Shown: positions 16,582 through 25,235 of the stretch, piece after piece
Position numbering within the stretch: position 1 is the stretch's first letter
Layout of the letters: each line of letters starts with the position of its first letter
Source: an uncultured Bacteroidia bacterium
Lineage (GTDB): Bacteria > Bacteroidota > Bacteroidia > Bacteroidales > UBA932
Assembly (NCBI GenBank): GCA_902788095.1
Contig: CADAIT010000013.1
Coordinates: forward strand, 1-64,000
DNA length: 64,000 nt
Direction of reading: 5' to 3'
The notes under the pieces: model-generated
Seen by the model: the letters and a program-made list of their open reading frames with translations, nothing else
Database searches by the model: none
What the model was told of the DNA's origin: nothing
Made by a program: the position numbers and the translations under genes

Positions 16582-17297
16582 TGAGCCTGAAGAAATACAT
16601 TCCCAATGCCATCACTTCTATGAATGCCCTTTCGGGCACCATAGGAGTGGTGTTCGCATTGCAGGGACACCCGGATTACGCTTTCATCTGCATGCTGGCC
16701 GCGTCCGTCTTCGATTTTTGCGACGGCCTGGCCGCCCGCCTGCTCAACGCCTACTCTCCCATGGGCAAGGAGCTGGATTCCCTGGCGGATATGGTAAGCT
16801 TCGGCGTGCTGCCTTCGGTGATCCTCATCGGCACCATGCAGCTGAAGGGGGCGGACAGCTGGACGGAAGTTATTCCGGTATTCCTGGCCGTGATGAGCGC
16901 ACTCCGGCTGGCCAAGTTCAACGTGGACGATCGCCAGACCTCGGACTTCATCGGCGTCGCCACCCCTACCGCAGCCATTATCTGCGGTTCCCTGTGCTAC
17001 TTTTCCCTGCATAACGACGCCCTGGATGCGCTGGTGGGAAGCCCGTGGTTCCTGCCCGCGGTCGCCGTGGTGCTGGGGCTGCTCCTTGTGAGCGAGATTC
17101 CCATGTTCGGAATGAAGGTGGCCAAGGGGCACAGACTGCTGGACGCCAAGCGCATCGTCTTTCTGTGCGCCATCGTCCTTATACTGGCATGTACGGCCTT
17201 TTTCCGGCTCAACTGGAGCCTGGCCGTACTGGGCGTCTTTGTTTTTTACATTCTGGAAAACCTGGTAATCAGAGTGATTCCAGGTCCTCGTCCGTAA
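16581..17297 (+). CDS. pssA: CDP-diacylglycerol-serine O-phosphatidyltransferase
   Basis: 238 aa, polytopic. The CDP-alcohol phosphatidyltransferase signature D-G-x2-A-R-x8-G-x3-D-x3-D is seen from DGLAARLL to ELDSLAD. Multiple hydrophobic segments follow. It makes phosphatidylserine from CDP-diacylglycerol and serine at the inner membrane, the first step to phosphatidylethanolamine. The start overlaps the peptidase stop by 1 bp, and the 3' end overlaps the convergent S4 gene by 29 bp. Confidence 0.93.
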   Translation: MSLKKYIPNAITSMNALSGTIGVVFALQGHPDYAFICMLAASVFDFCDGLAARLLNAYSPMGKELDSLADMVSFGVLPSVILIGTMQLKGADSWTEVIPVFLAVMSALRLAKFNVDDRQTSDFIGVATPTAAIICGSLCYFSLHNDALDALVGSPWFLPAVAVVLGLLLVSEIPMFGMKVAKGHRLLDAKRIVFLCAIVLILACTAFFRLNWSLAVLGVFVFYILENLVIRVIPGPRP

Positions 17298-17715
17298 GGC
17301 CGAACCTGGCAGCTACATCGTCCGGGATGTCATTGAAATCAATGGCATCCCAGATTTGTTCTATCTCCCGGCGGTCCTTTTTGGTGGGACGTCCGGCGCC
17401 GCGGTCCCGCGAAAGGAAGAAACTTTCCACAGGTGCACGGAGTTTGTCCAGCTCGACCTGCGGTGTGAGATTCTCGGCAAAATTGGGAACCAATTTGGCC
17501 CCCACGCGATGTTCGGTGGGCTGCACGACCTTGTAAACGAAGGTTATGGCACCCTTGCGGACATGCAGGATGTCACCGGCCTGCACCAGTTTGGAGGGCT
17601 TGGCATTCACCTGCCCCGTCTTCACCCTACCGCCTTTGCAGGCATCGGCCGCCTCGCTGCGCGTCTTGAACGCCCGGATGGCCCACAGGTATTTATCGAT
17701 ACGGACGTCTGCCAT
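17269..17715 (-). CDS. S4-domain RNA-binding protein (Hsp15-like)
   Basis: 148 aa. The N-terminal S4 domain (RIDKYLWAIRAFKTRSEAADACKGGRVKTGQ) is typical of Hsp15/HslR, which binds 50S subunits carrying stalled nascent chains. The C-terminus is basic (RDRGAGRPTKKDRR). Its ATG overlaps the manA stop (TAATG on the minus strand), so it is probably translated from the manA mRNA. Confidence 0.88.
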   Translation of the reverse strand: MADVRIDKYLWAIRAFKTRSEAADACKGGRVKTGQVNAKPSKLVQAGDILHVRKGAITFVYKVVQPTEHRVGAKLVPNFAENLTPQVELDKLRAPVESFFLSRDRGAGRPTKKDRREIEQIWDAIDFNDIPDDVAARFGLTDEDLESL

Positions 17716-18647
17716 TATTCTTCCACGGGTGCTGAAACGATATCATTCTCTGAACGGGGATCCATGCGCACCTCCAGAAGCATCGTGTCCTTTTCCGCCG
17801 GAAGGAGGAAAAAATCGGAGACCTCGGCGGGCACCAGGACCACTTCGCCGGTTTTGAGCCCGTAATTGGTTCCATCGGCCTGTACCACGGCGGCGCCTTT
17901 GACGCAAACGTACAGCAGGAAGGTGTCATCCTCGTCACGATGGCTCTTGAGCGCGTCCGTCAGCGGAATGGCGTTTACCGTAAACTGCTCCGTCGCGTCG
18001 GTTCCGGCCGCATGCCCGGCGATTTTTCCCTTCAGGTCTATCAGGTCGAAGGCCTCCTCCAGGTGGAGTTCGCGGTCCGTTTTGCCCCAGTCGTACAGAC
18101 GGAACCAAAGTTCCGAAGATTCGGCGATTTCCAGCAGCGTGACATCCTTCGCCGCATGTACCAGGCCGGGCCGGACAAGGTAACATTCCCCCACCCGGGG
18201 CGTCACGGAATGCAGGAGCGGCTCCACCTTGCCCGTCATGCAGGCGCGGTAGAACTCCTCCGCACTCACCGGACGCTTGAAGCCCATATACAGACGGGCA
18301 TCCGGTCCGGTCGCTTCCACGTACCAGAGGGCCGTTTTTCCGAAGGCATCGTAGCGCTGCCCGGCGGTTTCATCGTCAGGGTTCACATGCAGCGAATTGC
18401 GGCCTCTTACGGTGAGGCGTTTGACCATCACCGGAAACTGCGTGCCGTACCACGCAAAGGCGGTCTCCCCCACCAGACGTTCCAGGTATGTCTGCATGAT
18501 GTCACTCAGGCTGTTGCCTTTGAGCCAGCCTTCGCAGGCCATCGAATCCACAAAGCCCAAATCCGCCAATTTGTATTCTACGGTTCCCCAGGGCATTTCC
18601 TGCACGTCCGGCAGGAACTTCAAGGGTGTCAGTTTCTGGTTTTCCAT
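17715..18647 (-). CDS. manA: Class I mannose-6-phosphate isomerase
   Basis: 310 aa. This is a type I phosphomannose isomerase cupin. The metal-site region SLHVNPDDETA (cf. QVHPND) and the PGLVHAAKD strand are visible, followed by the second cupin (AVVQADGTNYGLKTGEVVLVPA). It interconverts mannose-6-P and fructose-6-P in the cytoplasm, feeding GDP-mannose synthesis. It is first in a two-gene unit with the S4 protein. Confidence 0.88.
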   Translation of the reverse strand: MENQKLTPLKFLPDVQEMPWGTVEYKLADLGFVDSMACEGWLKGNSLSDIMQTYLERLVGETAFAWYGTQFPVMVKRLTVRGRNSLHVNPDDETAGQRYDAFGKTALWYVEATGPDARLYMGFKRPVSAEEFYRACMTGKVEPLLHSVTPRVGECYLVRPGLVHAAKDVTLLEIAESSELWFRLYDWGKTDRELHLEEAFDLIDLKGKIAGHAAGTDATEQFTVNAIPLTDALKSHRDEDDTFLLYVCVKGAAVVQADGTNYGLKTGEVVLVPAEVSDFFLLPAEKDTMLLEVRMDPRSENDIVSAPVEE

Positions 18648-18671
18648 AATTCTTGTCTTCTGTCAATCGTG

Positions 18672-18711
18672 CAAAAATACGTAAAATTCCGTACTATTTT
18701 TCTTATCTTTG
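18672..18711. promoter_or_regulatory. Divergent -7 boxes for manA (-) and the 18734 gene (+)
   Basis: Minus TATTTTTG (18672-18679) and plus TATCTTTG (18704-18711) face each other across 24 bp, twice the usual spacing of the other divergent pairs here. Confidence 0.55.
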
Positions 18712-18733
18712 CAAGAATTTGATTTATAGAAAG

Positions 18734-19750
18734 ATGTTTTTCTCCCTCAAAAAGAAACTGATGGGCAAAGCCATCAGCAGAAGGAACCTGCAACATCCCT
18801 TCAACCTGGACCTTGCAGACAATTACACGCTGGATGCGTCGGCCGACCCTGTCGTCAATAATTCCTATTATTTTTCCGCTCACGACCAAAACCTTTCCTT
18901 TTTTGCACGTCTCGGCAAAAGAAGTTCGCAAGACGAGACGTGGTTTGTCATTTTCCTGGACGGAAAACTCTACTCGCTCAAGCAGGAACTGTTTCCCGCC
19001 GGCCAGGCGCCGGTCAAGGTGGAGCATGAAGGAGGCAAATGGACGGTTTCTTTTGAGGGGATTCTGAACGAGAGCGACCAGGTGCGCTTCCGGGGAACGT
19101 TCGTAGCCCGTCATGCGCCCATTGACTTTACCAGCGACATGCCTGCAGAACGCATGGCCACCGGCATGGCGAACGAAAAATGGAGCAAAGCCTTTTTCGC
19201 GGAGCTCCAGACCATCAGCGGCCAGTGCCATTATGAGCAGGAAGGCATGCTGGAAGGGACGTTTACCCTGAACGGGGAAAAAACCGACTTCCAACTCCCC
19301 TGCGTGCGCGACCATTCCTTCGGGAAGCGGGACTGGAACTATATGAACAACCACCTGTGGCTCATGGCGGTTTCCTCCCCTGTCCAGTTCAATTACTCGC
19401 TGGTTTCCTATCCTGCGTTGAGCGTGCTGGAAGTCGGCAATTACCGGGATATGGACGGGCAGCACTACATGCAGCTGGCCGATTTGGATTTCCGTCAGGT
19501 GGCCCGGGGAAGCGTCCCCGCAGAGCTGTCCCTGAATGTCCGCCTGGACAATGACCGCACCGTTTCCGTGCAGGCCCGGGTGCTCGCAGGCGTTACCTAC
19601 CGTTTTCAGGACGGGCAATACATCCTGCATGAGAACATCGCGGAATTCACCATTGACGGAATCACGTGCCGCGGCATCCTGGAAATCGGTTTCAACCGGG
19701 ACAGCGGCAGGTATTTCAACCAACGGAACTTAACGGAAATCAGAAGATAG
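18734..19750 (+). CDS. Lipocalin/CrtC-like protein paired with a PEP-utilising enzyme
   Basis: 338 aa from the ATG at 18734. Extending the frame upstream would run through the promoter. There is no signal peptide. The sequence is beta-rich, with a characteristic CVRDHSFGKRDWNYM motif like the DHSxGxRDW box of CrtC/tocopherol-cyclase-like beta-barrel proteins. The family assignment is tentative. The stop is followed immediately by the ATG of the PEP-utilising enzyme, so the two probably work together, perhaps one binding the substrate or product of the other. Confidence 0.6.
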   Translation: MFFSLKKKLMGKAISRRNLQHPFNLDLADNYTLDASADPVVNNSYYFSAHDQNLSFFARLGKRSSQDETWFVIFLDGKLYSLKQELFPAGQAPVKVEHEGGKWTVSFEGILNESDQVRFRGTFVARHAPIDFTSDMPAERMATGMANEKWSKAFFAELQTISGQCHYEQEGMLEGTFTLNGEKTDFQLPCVRDHSFGKRDWNYMNNHLWLMAVSSPVQFNYSLVSYPALSVLEVGNYRDMDGQHYMQLADLDFRQVARGSVPAELSLNVRLDNDRTVSVQARVLAGVTYRFQDGQYILHENIAEFTIDGITCRGILEIGFNRDSGRYFNQRNLTEIRR

Positions 19751-22087
19751 ATGACCCTTTTTGAATTAGGGAAGCTCCCCGAACAAGCATACGCAAAGGT
19801 GGGCGGAAAAGCCTCCGGCCTGGATTTACTCATAAAAAAAGGCTTCAACGTTCCCAAAGGATTTGTCCTTACCGACCTCGACACCCTTGACGAAAATGCT
19901 GTATATAAGGCGTTTGACGCTTTGAATGTCTCCAAGGTTTCCGTACGGTCCTCCGCCTCCAACGAAGACGGTACAAGCGCTTCCAACGCCGGCCAGTATG
20001 ATACCTTCCTGTTCGTGGACCGCGCCCGCCTGATTGAGAGCATTCGCAAATGTGTGGCGTCCCTGGAGTCCGGGCGGGTGCAGGATTACGCCCGGCACTT
20101 CCAGCTGGGGAAAGGCAGCATGAACGTGGTGGTGCAGGCCATGATAGACAGCGAAAAGGCCGGCGTGCTCTTTACGGCAGCCCCCGGCGCCGGACACGCC
20201 ATCCTCATCGAGGCTGTGCAGGGCCAGGGCGAGAACCTGGTTTCCGGCCAGGTGAGCGCGCATCGGTACGAAATTTCCCGCAAATGCTACAGGCCTTCCG
20301 GCGACGACTTGCTCTCCGAGGCCCAGGTCCGGCAACTCTACGAGGCCGGGAAGCGGATTCGTGAAACCTTCGGCGAAGACAAAGACGTCGAATGGGCCGT
20401 CCGGGGCGAAACGCTGTATTTCCTTCAGATGCGTCCAATCACCACCGAAATAATTGACATTGAAGAATTTGACCGCGAGGACGACTTGAGCGGACATCTT
20501 TTCACCAAACGGAATGTAGGCGAGATGCTGCCGGGCGCCGTGACGCCCCTCACCCTTTCCACCTCGGTGAAGGCCATCGACTACGGCATGCGCTATATGC
20601 TGGCCGAAGCGAGCGTGTATAAAACCCCGTTCCAGGAGGCTCCGCTTCGGCTCATTTCCTCCATTTCCGGGCACTTGTTCTTTGACATGAACCTGCTCTA
20701 CAACATGCACGCACGGGTGAGCATCGCCAGTCCGCAGTCCATGAACCTGTCCATCATGGGCGAATACCACGACCATCCGCCGGTGGAAGCGCCGTACGCC
20801 AGCGCAGCGGTACGGGCCGTCAATTCCGTCAAGTTCCTCAGATACGTATATTCCGGGCACAGCGCCCTGGGCAAGTTCGACAAGTTGCTTACGCGCGTCC
20901 ATTTTGCCGATACGGCCGATTACAAGGAACTTTATGCCAGTATCGACCAGAATCTCGCGCTGCTGGACGAGAGCCTAATCTACCACTATGCTGCGTCGTC
21001 TTATTCAGGCAGTGCCTCCAGTACCCTGTACCAGCTGGTGGATGCGTATTTCCCGGACAAACAGCAGTACCAATCCTTCCTGTCGCACCTTTTAAGCAAT
21101 ATCCCGGGCATTGAGAGCGCCGATATCCTGGAGCGTCTGCAGGAACTGGCGGGCCTGATTAAATCCGACAGGGCGGAAGCGGTGCATTTCAGCGCAGACG
21201 AACTGCTCGCACATATCAAGGGAAACCCGGTGTTGCTGGAGAAGTACCAAGCCTTTCTGGCGCACCACGGTCACCGCTGCATCAAGGAGGCCGAACTGCG
21301 GAACAAACCCTGGCGGGAGGACGAGACGTCGCTCATGAACTACCTTTCCAGCATCATCAAGTCCCCGAAAAGCCTGGTTGCCAAAGAAGAAGAACTGGAT
21401 TACAAGAAGGAGTTTGCCTTTGTCAAGAATCCCCTGCTCAAGGCCGCGTGCATCACTTTTGCCAAAAAGTCCCGGCAGGCGGTGGTGGACCGCGAATACA
21501 CCAAATCCTGCCTCATCAAAATCATCGACCTGTTCAAGACACAGTATGCACGGCTGGCAGCGTTGCTGCTTTCGTCGGGCTTGCTGCCGGATACGGATCT
21601 CATTTACTTCCTCACCCACAAGGAGATAGGCCGGCTCATTGAAGGTGCCGATTTGACCCCGCTGGCCCTTCGCCGGCGCAAGGCGCACCAGATTCAGCAG
21701 GAGCTGACATTTGACGACGTCTATATCGGAAAACCGGTGGCCGATACCTTTGACGCGGAAGAAAGCGAGGGCGTGCTGCGGGGCGTCCCCGTTTCCAACG
21801 GCAGCTGCGAAGGCATCGTGCACATTGTCAATTCGGCCGAAGATGCCAACCGGCTGCAAAAAGGCGAAATCATGGTGGCCAAATTCACGGACATCGGCTG
21901 GACGCCCTACTATTCCATCGTGAACGGCCTTGTGACCGAGATTGGCTCCGCCCTCTCCCACGGCGCCGTGGTGGCACGGGAGTACAACCTCCCCGCCATC
22001 GTCAATGTCAAAGGCGCCACCAAAGTACTGAAAAACGGCGACCATATCACCATGGACGCCACGAAAGGCACGATTGTTATCGATTAG
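19751..22087 (+). CDS. PEP/pyruvate-utilising dikinase, rifampicin-phosphotransferase-like
   Basis: 778 aa. The N-terminal ATP-grasp domain (GGKASGLDLLIKKGFNVPKGF, then VSVRSSASNEDG) is that of PPDK/PEP synthase. The middle domain begins NVGEMLPGAVTPLTLS, as in rifampicin phosphotransferase (RPH). The C-terminal swivelling domain carries the phosphoryl-transfer His737 in ALSHGAVVARE. RPH is about 860 aa. Most such enzymes in non-actinobacteria have unknown substrates, and the middle domain is too diverged to name one. The gene forms a tight pair with the 18734 gene. Confidence 0.8.
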   Translation: MTLFELGKLPEQAYAKVGGKASGLDLLIKKGFNVPKGFVLTDLDTLDENAVYKAFDALNVSKVSVRSSASNEDGTSASNAGQYDTFLFVDRARLIESIRKCVASLESGRVQDYARHFQLGKGSMNVVVQAMIDSEKAGVLFTAAPGAGHAILIEAVQGQGENLVSGQVSAHRYEISRKCYRPSGDDLLSEAQVRQLYEAGKRIRETFGEDKDVEWAVRGETLYFLQMRPITTEIIDIEEFDREDDLSGHLFTKRNVGEMLPGAVTPLTLSTSVKAIDYGMRYMLAEASVYKTPFQEAPLRLISSISGHLFFDMNLLYNMHARVSIASPQSMNLSIMGEYHDHPPVEAPYASAAVRAVNSVKFLRYVYSGHSALGKFDKLLTRVHFADTADYKELYASIDQNLALLDESLIYHYAASSYSGSASSTLYQLVDAYFPDKQQYQSFLSHLLSNIPGIESADILERLQELAGLIKSDRAEAVHFSADELLAHIKGNPVLLEKYQAFLAHHGHRCIKEAELRNKPWREDETSLMNYLSSIIKSPKSLVAKEEELDYKKEFAFVKNPLLKAACITFAKKSRQAVVDREYTKSCLIKIIDLFKTQYARLAALLLSSGLLPDTDLIYFLTHKEIGRLIEGADLTPLALRRRKAHQIQQELTFDDVYIGKPVADTFDAEESEGVLRGVPVSNGSCEGIVHIVNSAEDANRLQKGEIMVAKFTDIGWTPYYSIVNGLVTEIGSALSHGAVVAREYNLPAIVNVKGATKVLKNGDHITMDATKGTIVID

Positions 22088-22112
22088 AGGCTGTTGTCTT
22101 GACGAAAATGCG

Positions 22113-22120
22113 TATATTTG
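22113..22120 (+). promoter_or_regulatory. -7 box for the serpin operon
   Basis: TATATTTG ends 9 nt before the ATG at 22130; no convincing -33 element is seen. Confidence 0.5.
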
Positions 22121-22129
22121 GTCGAATAA

Positions 22130-23374
22130 ATGAATACCATGCATAAACTGACTGTACTCGCCGCCTTGTCGGCACTCACCCTTTTCTCCGCTTCCTGCAA
22201 CAAGACGGGAGCCGACGAGAAGAACAACCCCTACAAGCCGTTGGAGCTTTCCACCAAATCGGCCGGGTTCGTCCGGAAGGGAAACACTTTCTCCTTCAAT
22301 TTCCTCGAACGCATCAATGCCTCCACGGACAAGGATTACGTCATTTCTCCTTTGAGCATGCAATTCCTCCTGGGAATGATTCTGGACGGCGCCCGGGGAG
22401 AAACGGCCGATGAGATATGCTCGGTCCTCGGCTACGGCGCCGGAGACGTGAATGCAGTGAACGAATACTGCCTCTCCATGCTCCAGCAACTGCCTTCGAT
22501 GGACAAGAAAACCACGCTGAACATCGCCAATGCCATTTTCGTGGATGACGGATGGCCCCTTCTAGACAGCTACAAGAGCACCGTCGGGCAGTATTACAAG
22601 GCCGAAGTTTCCAATCTTGACTTCTCCGACGCTTCCGCATCGCTCAATGCCATCAACGGCTGGTGCAACAAGCAGACAAACGGTATGATTCCCAAGGTAC
22701 TCGACGAGGTATCGACCAACATGCTGGCTTACCTGCTGAATGCCATGTACTTCAAGAGCCAGTGGAAGGAAAAGTTTGAGAAGAGCGCCACTTCCGACGA
22801 GACGTTCACCGACGAGTCCGGGGCTGAGCGCACGGTGAAGATGATGAAGCAGAACAAGAACTACGACTATTCCGAAAATGACATCTACAAGGCCGTCCGC
22901 ATGCCATACGGCAACGGTGTATTCTCCATGTTCGTATTCCTGCCGAGGGACGGTTACGTGCTTTCCGACGTCATCGCTTCCCTGAAGGCCTCTTCCTGGG
23001 ACGAGGTCCGTCACGAAATGTTCTCCTGCGACGTGGATCTCCGGCTCCCCAAGTTCGAGACCAAATTCCACGTCAAACTCAATGACATCCTTTCGAAAAT
23101 GGGGATGCCCCTTTCCTTCGACAAGGAGAAGGCCGATTTCAAGGCCATGTCCGACTACGCCCTCTGCCTGAGTTTTGTCCAGCAGGACGCCGTCATCAAA
23201 GTTGATGAAGAAGGCGCCGAGGCTGCCGTCGTATCCAGCGCCGGCATGATAAAAGAGACAGCCGTCGGTCCGGGCGCGCACGTTGTCTTCCATGCCGACC
23301 ATCCCTTCCTTTACCTTATTGCCGAATCCAGCACCGGCGCCATCCTGTTTGCAGGAAGATATAGCGGAAAATGA
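22130..23374 (+). CDS. Serpin lipoprotein (serine/cysteine protease inhibitor)
   Basis: 414 aa. A signal peptide with lipobox FSASC (Cys23) makes it an outer- or inner-membrane lipoprotein. The serpin core is clear: NFLERINASTDKDYVISPLS, LNIANAIFVDDGW, LLNAMYFKSQWKEKF, MPYGNGVFSMFVFLP, and the hinge KVDEEGAEAAVVSS with a small-residue-rich proximal part, typical of inhibitory serpins. The breach segment HADHPFLYLI follows. By simple counting from the hinge, the scissile region lies near IKET, so the target protease cannot be fixed. Similar serpins (miropin type) protect Bacteroidetes from host or own proteases. An ATG 9 nt further in is an alternative start. Confidence 0.92.
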   Translation: MNTMHKLTVLAALSALTLFSASCNKTGADEKNNPYKPLELSTKSAGFVRKGNTFSFNFLERINASTDKDYVISPLSMQFLLGMILDGARGETADEICSVLGYGAGDVNAVNEYCLSMLQQLPSMDKKTTLNIANAIFVDDGWPLLDSYKSTVGQYYKAEVSNLDFSDASASLNAINGWCNKQTNGMIPKVLDEVSTNMLAYLLNAMYFKSQWKEKFEKSATSDETFTDESGAERTVKMMKQNKNYDYSENDIYKAVRMPYGNGVFSMFVFLPRDGYVLSDVIASLKASSWDEVRHEMFSCDVDLRLPKFETKFHVKLNDILSKMGMPLSFDKEKADFKAMSDYALCLSFVQQDAVIKVDEEGAEAAVVSSAGMIKETAVGPGAHVVFHADHPFLYLIAESSTGAILFAGRYSGK

Positions 23375-24039
23375 AAAAAATAATGATTGCAGCCGTACTG
23401 CTGGCCATCTCAGCAGGTCAGGCCACGGCACAGAAGCACAATGACTCTTCTATGCATGTAAATGACATATTGGACAAGCTCAACGGGCAAGACGTGGTTT
23501 TGTTCGTAGCCGACAAGGATGAGATTTCGCCTTCAGAAGTTCCTTTCCCTGTGGTATTTACCGGCATGGGAAAGATGCGGATGTTCAGCGCCCTGGTAAA
23601 GTGGCACGAGACCCTGCCGGAAGGACGGCGTCCGATCGTCCTGAATATCGGCAGTGCCGGGTCGGCGAAATATCCCATCGGGACCATCGTCCCCTGCACC
23701 CGTTTTGTCAACGGCGGTTGCGAACTGGTGGAGGATTGCATAACGCTGCCCGGAGAGGGAGCGAGCGTCTTTTCCGGGGATTACTTCATGAGCACCCAAA
23801 CTTTCAGCCCGGAACAGGTGAAGGAACTGTCCCGGCAGTACGACCTTTTTGACATGGAGGCCTACGCCGTCGCCCTTTTCTGCCAGATGCATGACATCCC
23901 GTTTTACTGCCTCAAGGCTGTATCCGACAACCTGGACGGGAACCTGAAGGACTGGCGAAGCATCCTTGCGGATATCCGCGCCCGGTTTACGGAATTGCTT
24001 AACCGGATGAAGAAAGACGGCGGTAAGACGGAGTTCTGA
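23371..24039 (+). CDS. Exported MTA/SAH nucleosidase-like phosphorylase-superfamily protein
   Basis: 222 aa. MKKIMIAAVLLAISAGQATA looks like a signal peptide. The remainder has the nucleoside phosphorylase fold landmarks of MTAN: VFTGMGKMRMFSAL, LNIGSAGSA, FDMEAYAVA (catalytic-site Glu) and KAVSDN (catalytic Asp). Cytoplasmic MTAN cleaves methylthioadenosine and S-adenosylhomocysteine. An exported form would act on nucleosides in the periplasm, and the substrate is unknown. The ATG overlaps the serpin stop (ATGA), so the two are coupled. Confidence 0.8.
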   Translation: MKKIMIAAVLLAISAGQATAQKHNDSSMHVNDILDKLNGQDVVLFVADKDEISPSEVPFPVVFTGMGKMRMFSALVKWHETLPEGRRPIVLNIGSAGSAKYPIGTIVPCTRFVNGGCELVEDCITLPGEGASVFSGDYFMSTQTFSPEQVKELSRQYDLFDMEAYAVALFCQMHDIPFYCLKAVSDNLDGNLKDWRSILADIRARFTELLNRMKKDGGKTEF

Positions 24040-24067
24040 CTTTTCAGCTTGCAAGCGAACGGGGTAG

Positions 24068-24096
24068 AAAAAAGGTCGCCCGGAGACCGGGTGACC
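24068..24096 (-). terminator. Rho-independent terminator of rnpB
   Basis: On the minus strand a GGTCACCCGG/CCGGGCGACC hairpin (24074-24096, one G-U pair) is followed by six T (24068-24073). Confidence 0.85.
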
Positions 24097-24097
24097 T

Positions 24098-24440
24098 GAA
24101 AGTTGGCAGGGCCGTAAGCCGCTTTCTGTTTTTGAATCTGTCATTTATCTTCGCAACCTACCCCCCGGCATCAGGCGGGCCGCCCTCAACTGCCGGTATA
24201 TTTGGTCTTGCAGGCCCGGGCAACGTACCCGCTGCAAGTCGCCTTGCAACGTCGTGGGCTCTTACCCCGCGTTTTCACCCTTACCGGAGAAAAAAAAACA
24301 AAAACACCGGCGGTAATTTTCTGTTACGCTGCTTAAAGATTACTCCCTACTGTGCTTTCCACAGCCGGGTGCCCTTTCCTGTGCGGACTTTCCTCAGGGC
24401 CGAAACCCCGCGACAGATCGTCCTGCCAATATTACATTGG
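24098..24440 (-). ncRNA. rnpB: RNase P RNA
   Basis: The minus strand carries the conserved RNase P blocks in order: GAGGAAAGTCCGCAC (CR I), then GGGTGAAAACGCGGGGTAAGAGCCCAC across the P10-P12 region (read in two parts, GGGTGAAAACGCGG and GGTAAGAGCCCAC), then ACAGAAAGCGGCTTACGGCC near the 3' end. P1 is formed by TTGGCAGG (complement of 24422-24429) pairing with CCTGCCAA (complement of 24103-24110), a perfect 8-bp helix. It is the catalytic RNA for tRNA 5' maturation. The ends given are approximate. A terminator follows directly. The plus-strand open frame across this region is spurious. Confidence 0.95.
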
Positions 24441-24445
24441 AACTG

Positions 24446-24453
24446 CAAAGTTA
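24446..24453 (-). promoter_or_regulatory. -7 box of rnpB
   Basis: Minus-strand TAACTTTG lies about 6 nt before the predicted RNA 5' end and overlaps the end of the eda remnant region; no clear -33 TTTG is seen. Confidence 0.65.
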
Positions 24454-24457
24454 CAAA

Positions 24458-24575
24458 TTATTTTTGAAACCAGGCCAGAGACTTGGCACAACGCTCGGAA
24501 ATGGACGCCCAGTCCCCTGCTTTCACCATTTCCCTGGGGAAGAGTTTTGAGCCCATGCCCACGGCGGCGACCCCG
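24458..24575 (-). pseudogene. eda: C-terminal remnant of KDPG/KHG aldolase
   Basis: The last 38 or so codons before the stop at 24458 read like the C-terminus of bifunctional 2-keto-3-deoxy-6-phosphogluconate/4-hydroxy-2-oxoglutarate aldolase (GVAAVGMGSKLFPREMV...). The preceding codons (24576-24706) have no aldolase similarity, so the catalytic lysine and most of the barrel are missing. It is a truncated leftover next to rnpB and not a working enzyme. The assignment rests on motif recognition only. Confidence 0.6.
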
Positions 24576-24589
24576 CTCCGGCAAGGCCG

Positions 24590-24745
24590 ATGAGGACGGC
24601 CGGCCACCAGGGGCTCATGGCACCCAAGGGCTGGGCGGCCATCCGCACGCTTTCGGAATACATTGTCTTCCACCGCAAACCCGAGCGGCAGGATAATCAC
24701 ATGCACATGGACCTCCTCACCCGCTACAACGTGGAGGATTACTGA
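24590..24745 (+). pseudogene. Probable 3' fragment of an unidentified gene
   Basis: A 51-codon plus-strand frame ends at TGA 24743-24745 and has protein-like composition (APKGWAAIRTLSEYIVFH, then ERQDNHMHMDLLTRYN). It starts right beside the eda remnant, with no promoter or family start. It looks like the end of a larger gene cut off by a rearrangement. I cannot name the family, and it could also be a small intact gene. Confidence 0.35.
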
Positions 24746-24772
24746 ATTGCTGCCGTCCGGCAGGCTTCCGAT

Positions 24773-25228
24773 TTACAAGATATTTTTCAGAGCAGTTTCC
24801 ACGGCGTCGTATTCGTAGCCGCGGGACAGGCCGAATTTCAAAAGTTTCAGGCGACGCTGCGGGTCCCCTTCCAGGGTACGGGCCTTGGCGGTCAATACAC
24901 GCGTGAGTTTATCGGCCGCGGCTGTTGGCTCCACGTCCGCCAGTCCGGCGGAAATCGCAGCCTCCGGAACACCCTTTGCACGTAGCTGAAAGCGTATTTT
25001 CACCGGCCCCCACCCCTGCAGTGCGGCTTTTTCACGCGCAAAGGCCGAGGCATAACGGACATCGTCCACATACCTCTCTTCCACCAGCGAGGCAAGCACT
25101 TTTTCGGCGGCCTCAGCGTCTCCGTCCAGCGCTTTCAGGGCTTTGCGGTACACATCGGAGCGGCAATACTCCGCCTTTGCACATTGCTTCTGCAGACGGG
25201 AGAGGACAGCGGCGGTTTCCATCGGCAT
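24773..25228 (-). CDS. recX: RecX regulatory protein
   Basis: 151 aa, with the three-helix RecX repeats (RSDVYRKALKAL, LVEERYVDDVRYASAFAREKA, WGPVKIRFQLRAKGV). RecX modulates RecA filaments. It is not next to recA here (recA is at 31999). It ends a minus-strand run after the patatin gene with a 7-bp gap. Confidence 0.88.
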   Translation of the reverse strand: MPMETAAVLSRLQKQCAKAEYCRSDVYRKALKALDGDAEAAEKVLASLVEERYVDDVRYASAFAREKAALQGWGPVKIRFQLRAKGVPEAAISAGLADVEPTAAADKLTRVLTAKARTLEGDPQRRLKLLKFGLSRGYEYDAVETALKNIL

Positions 25229-25235
25229 ATCGGCA

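Noticed and set aside
24132-24467. 111-codon plus-strand open frame
   Set aside because: It lies across RNase P RNA on the other strand, whose conserved blocks and P1 helix are clear.
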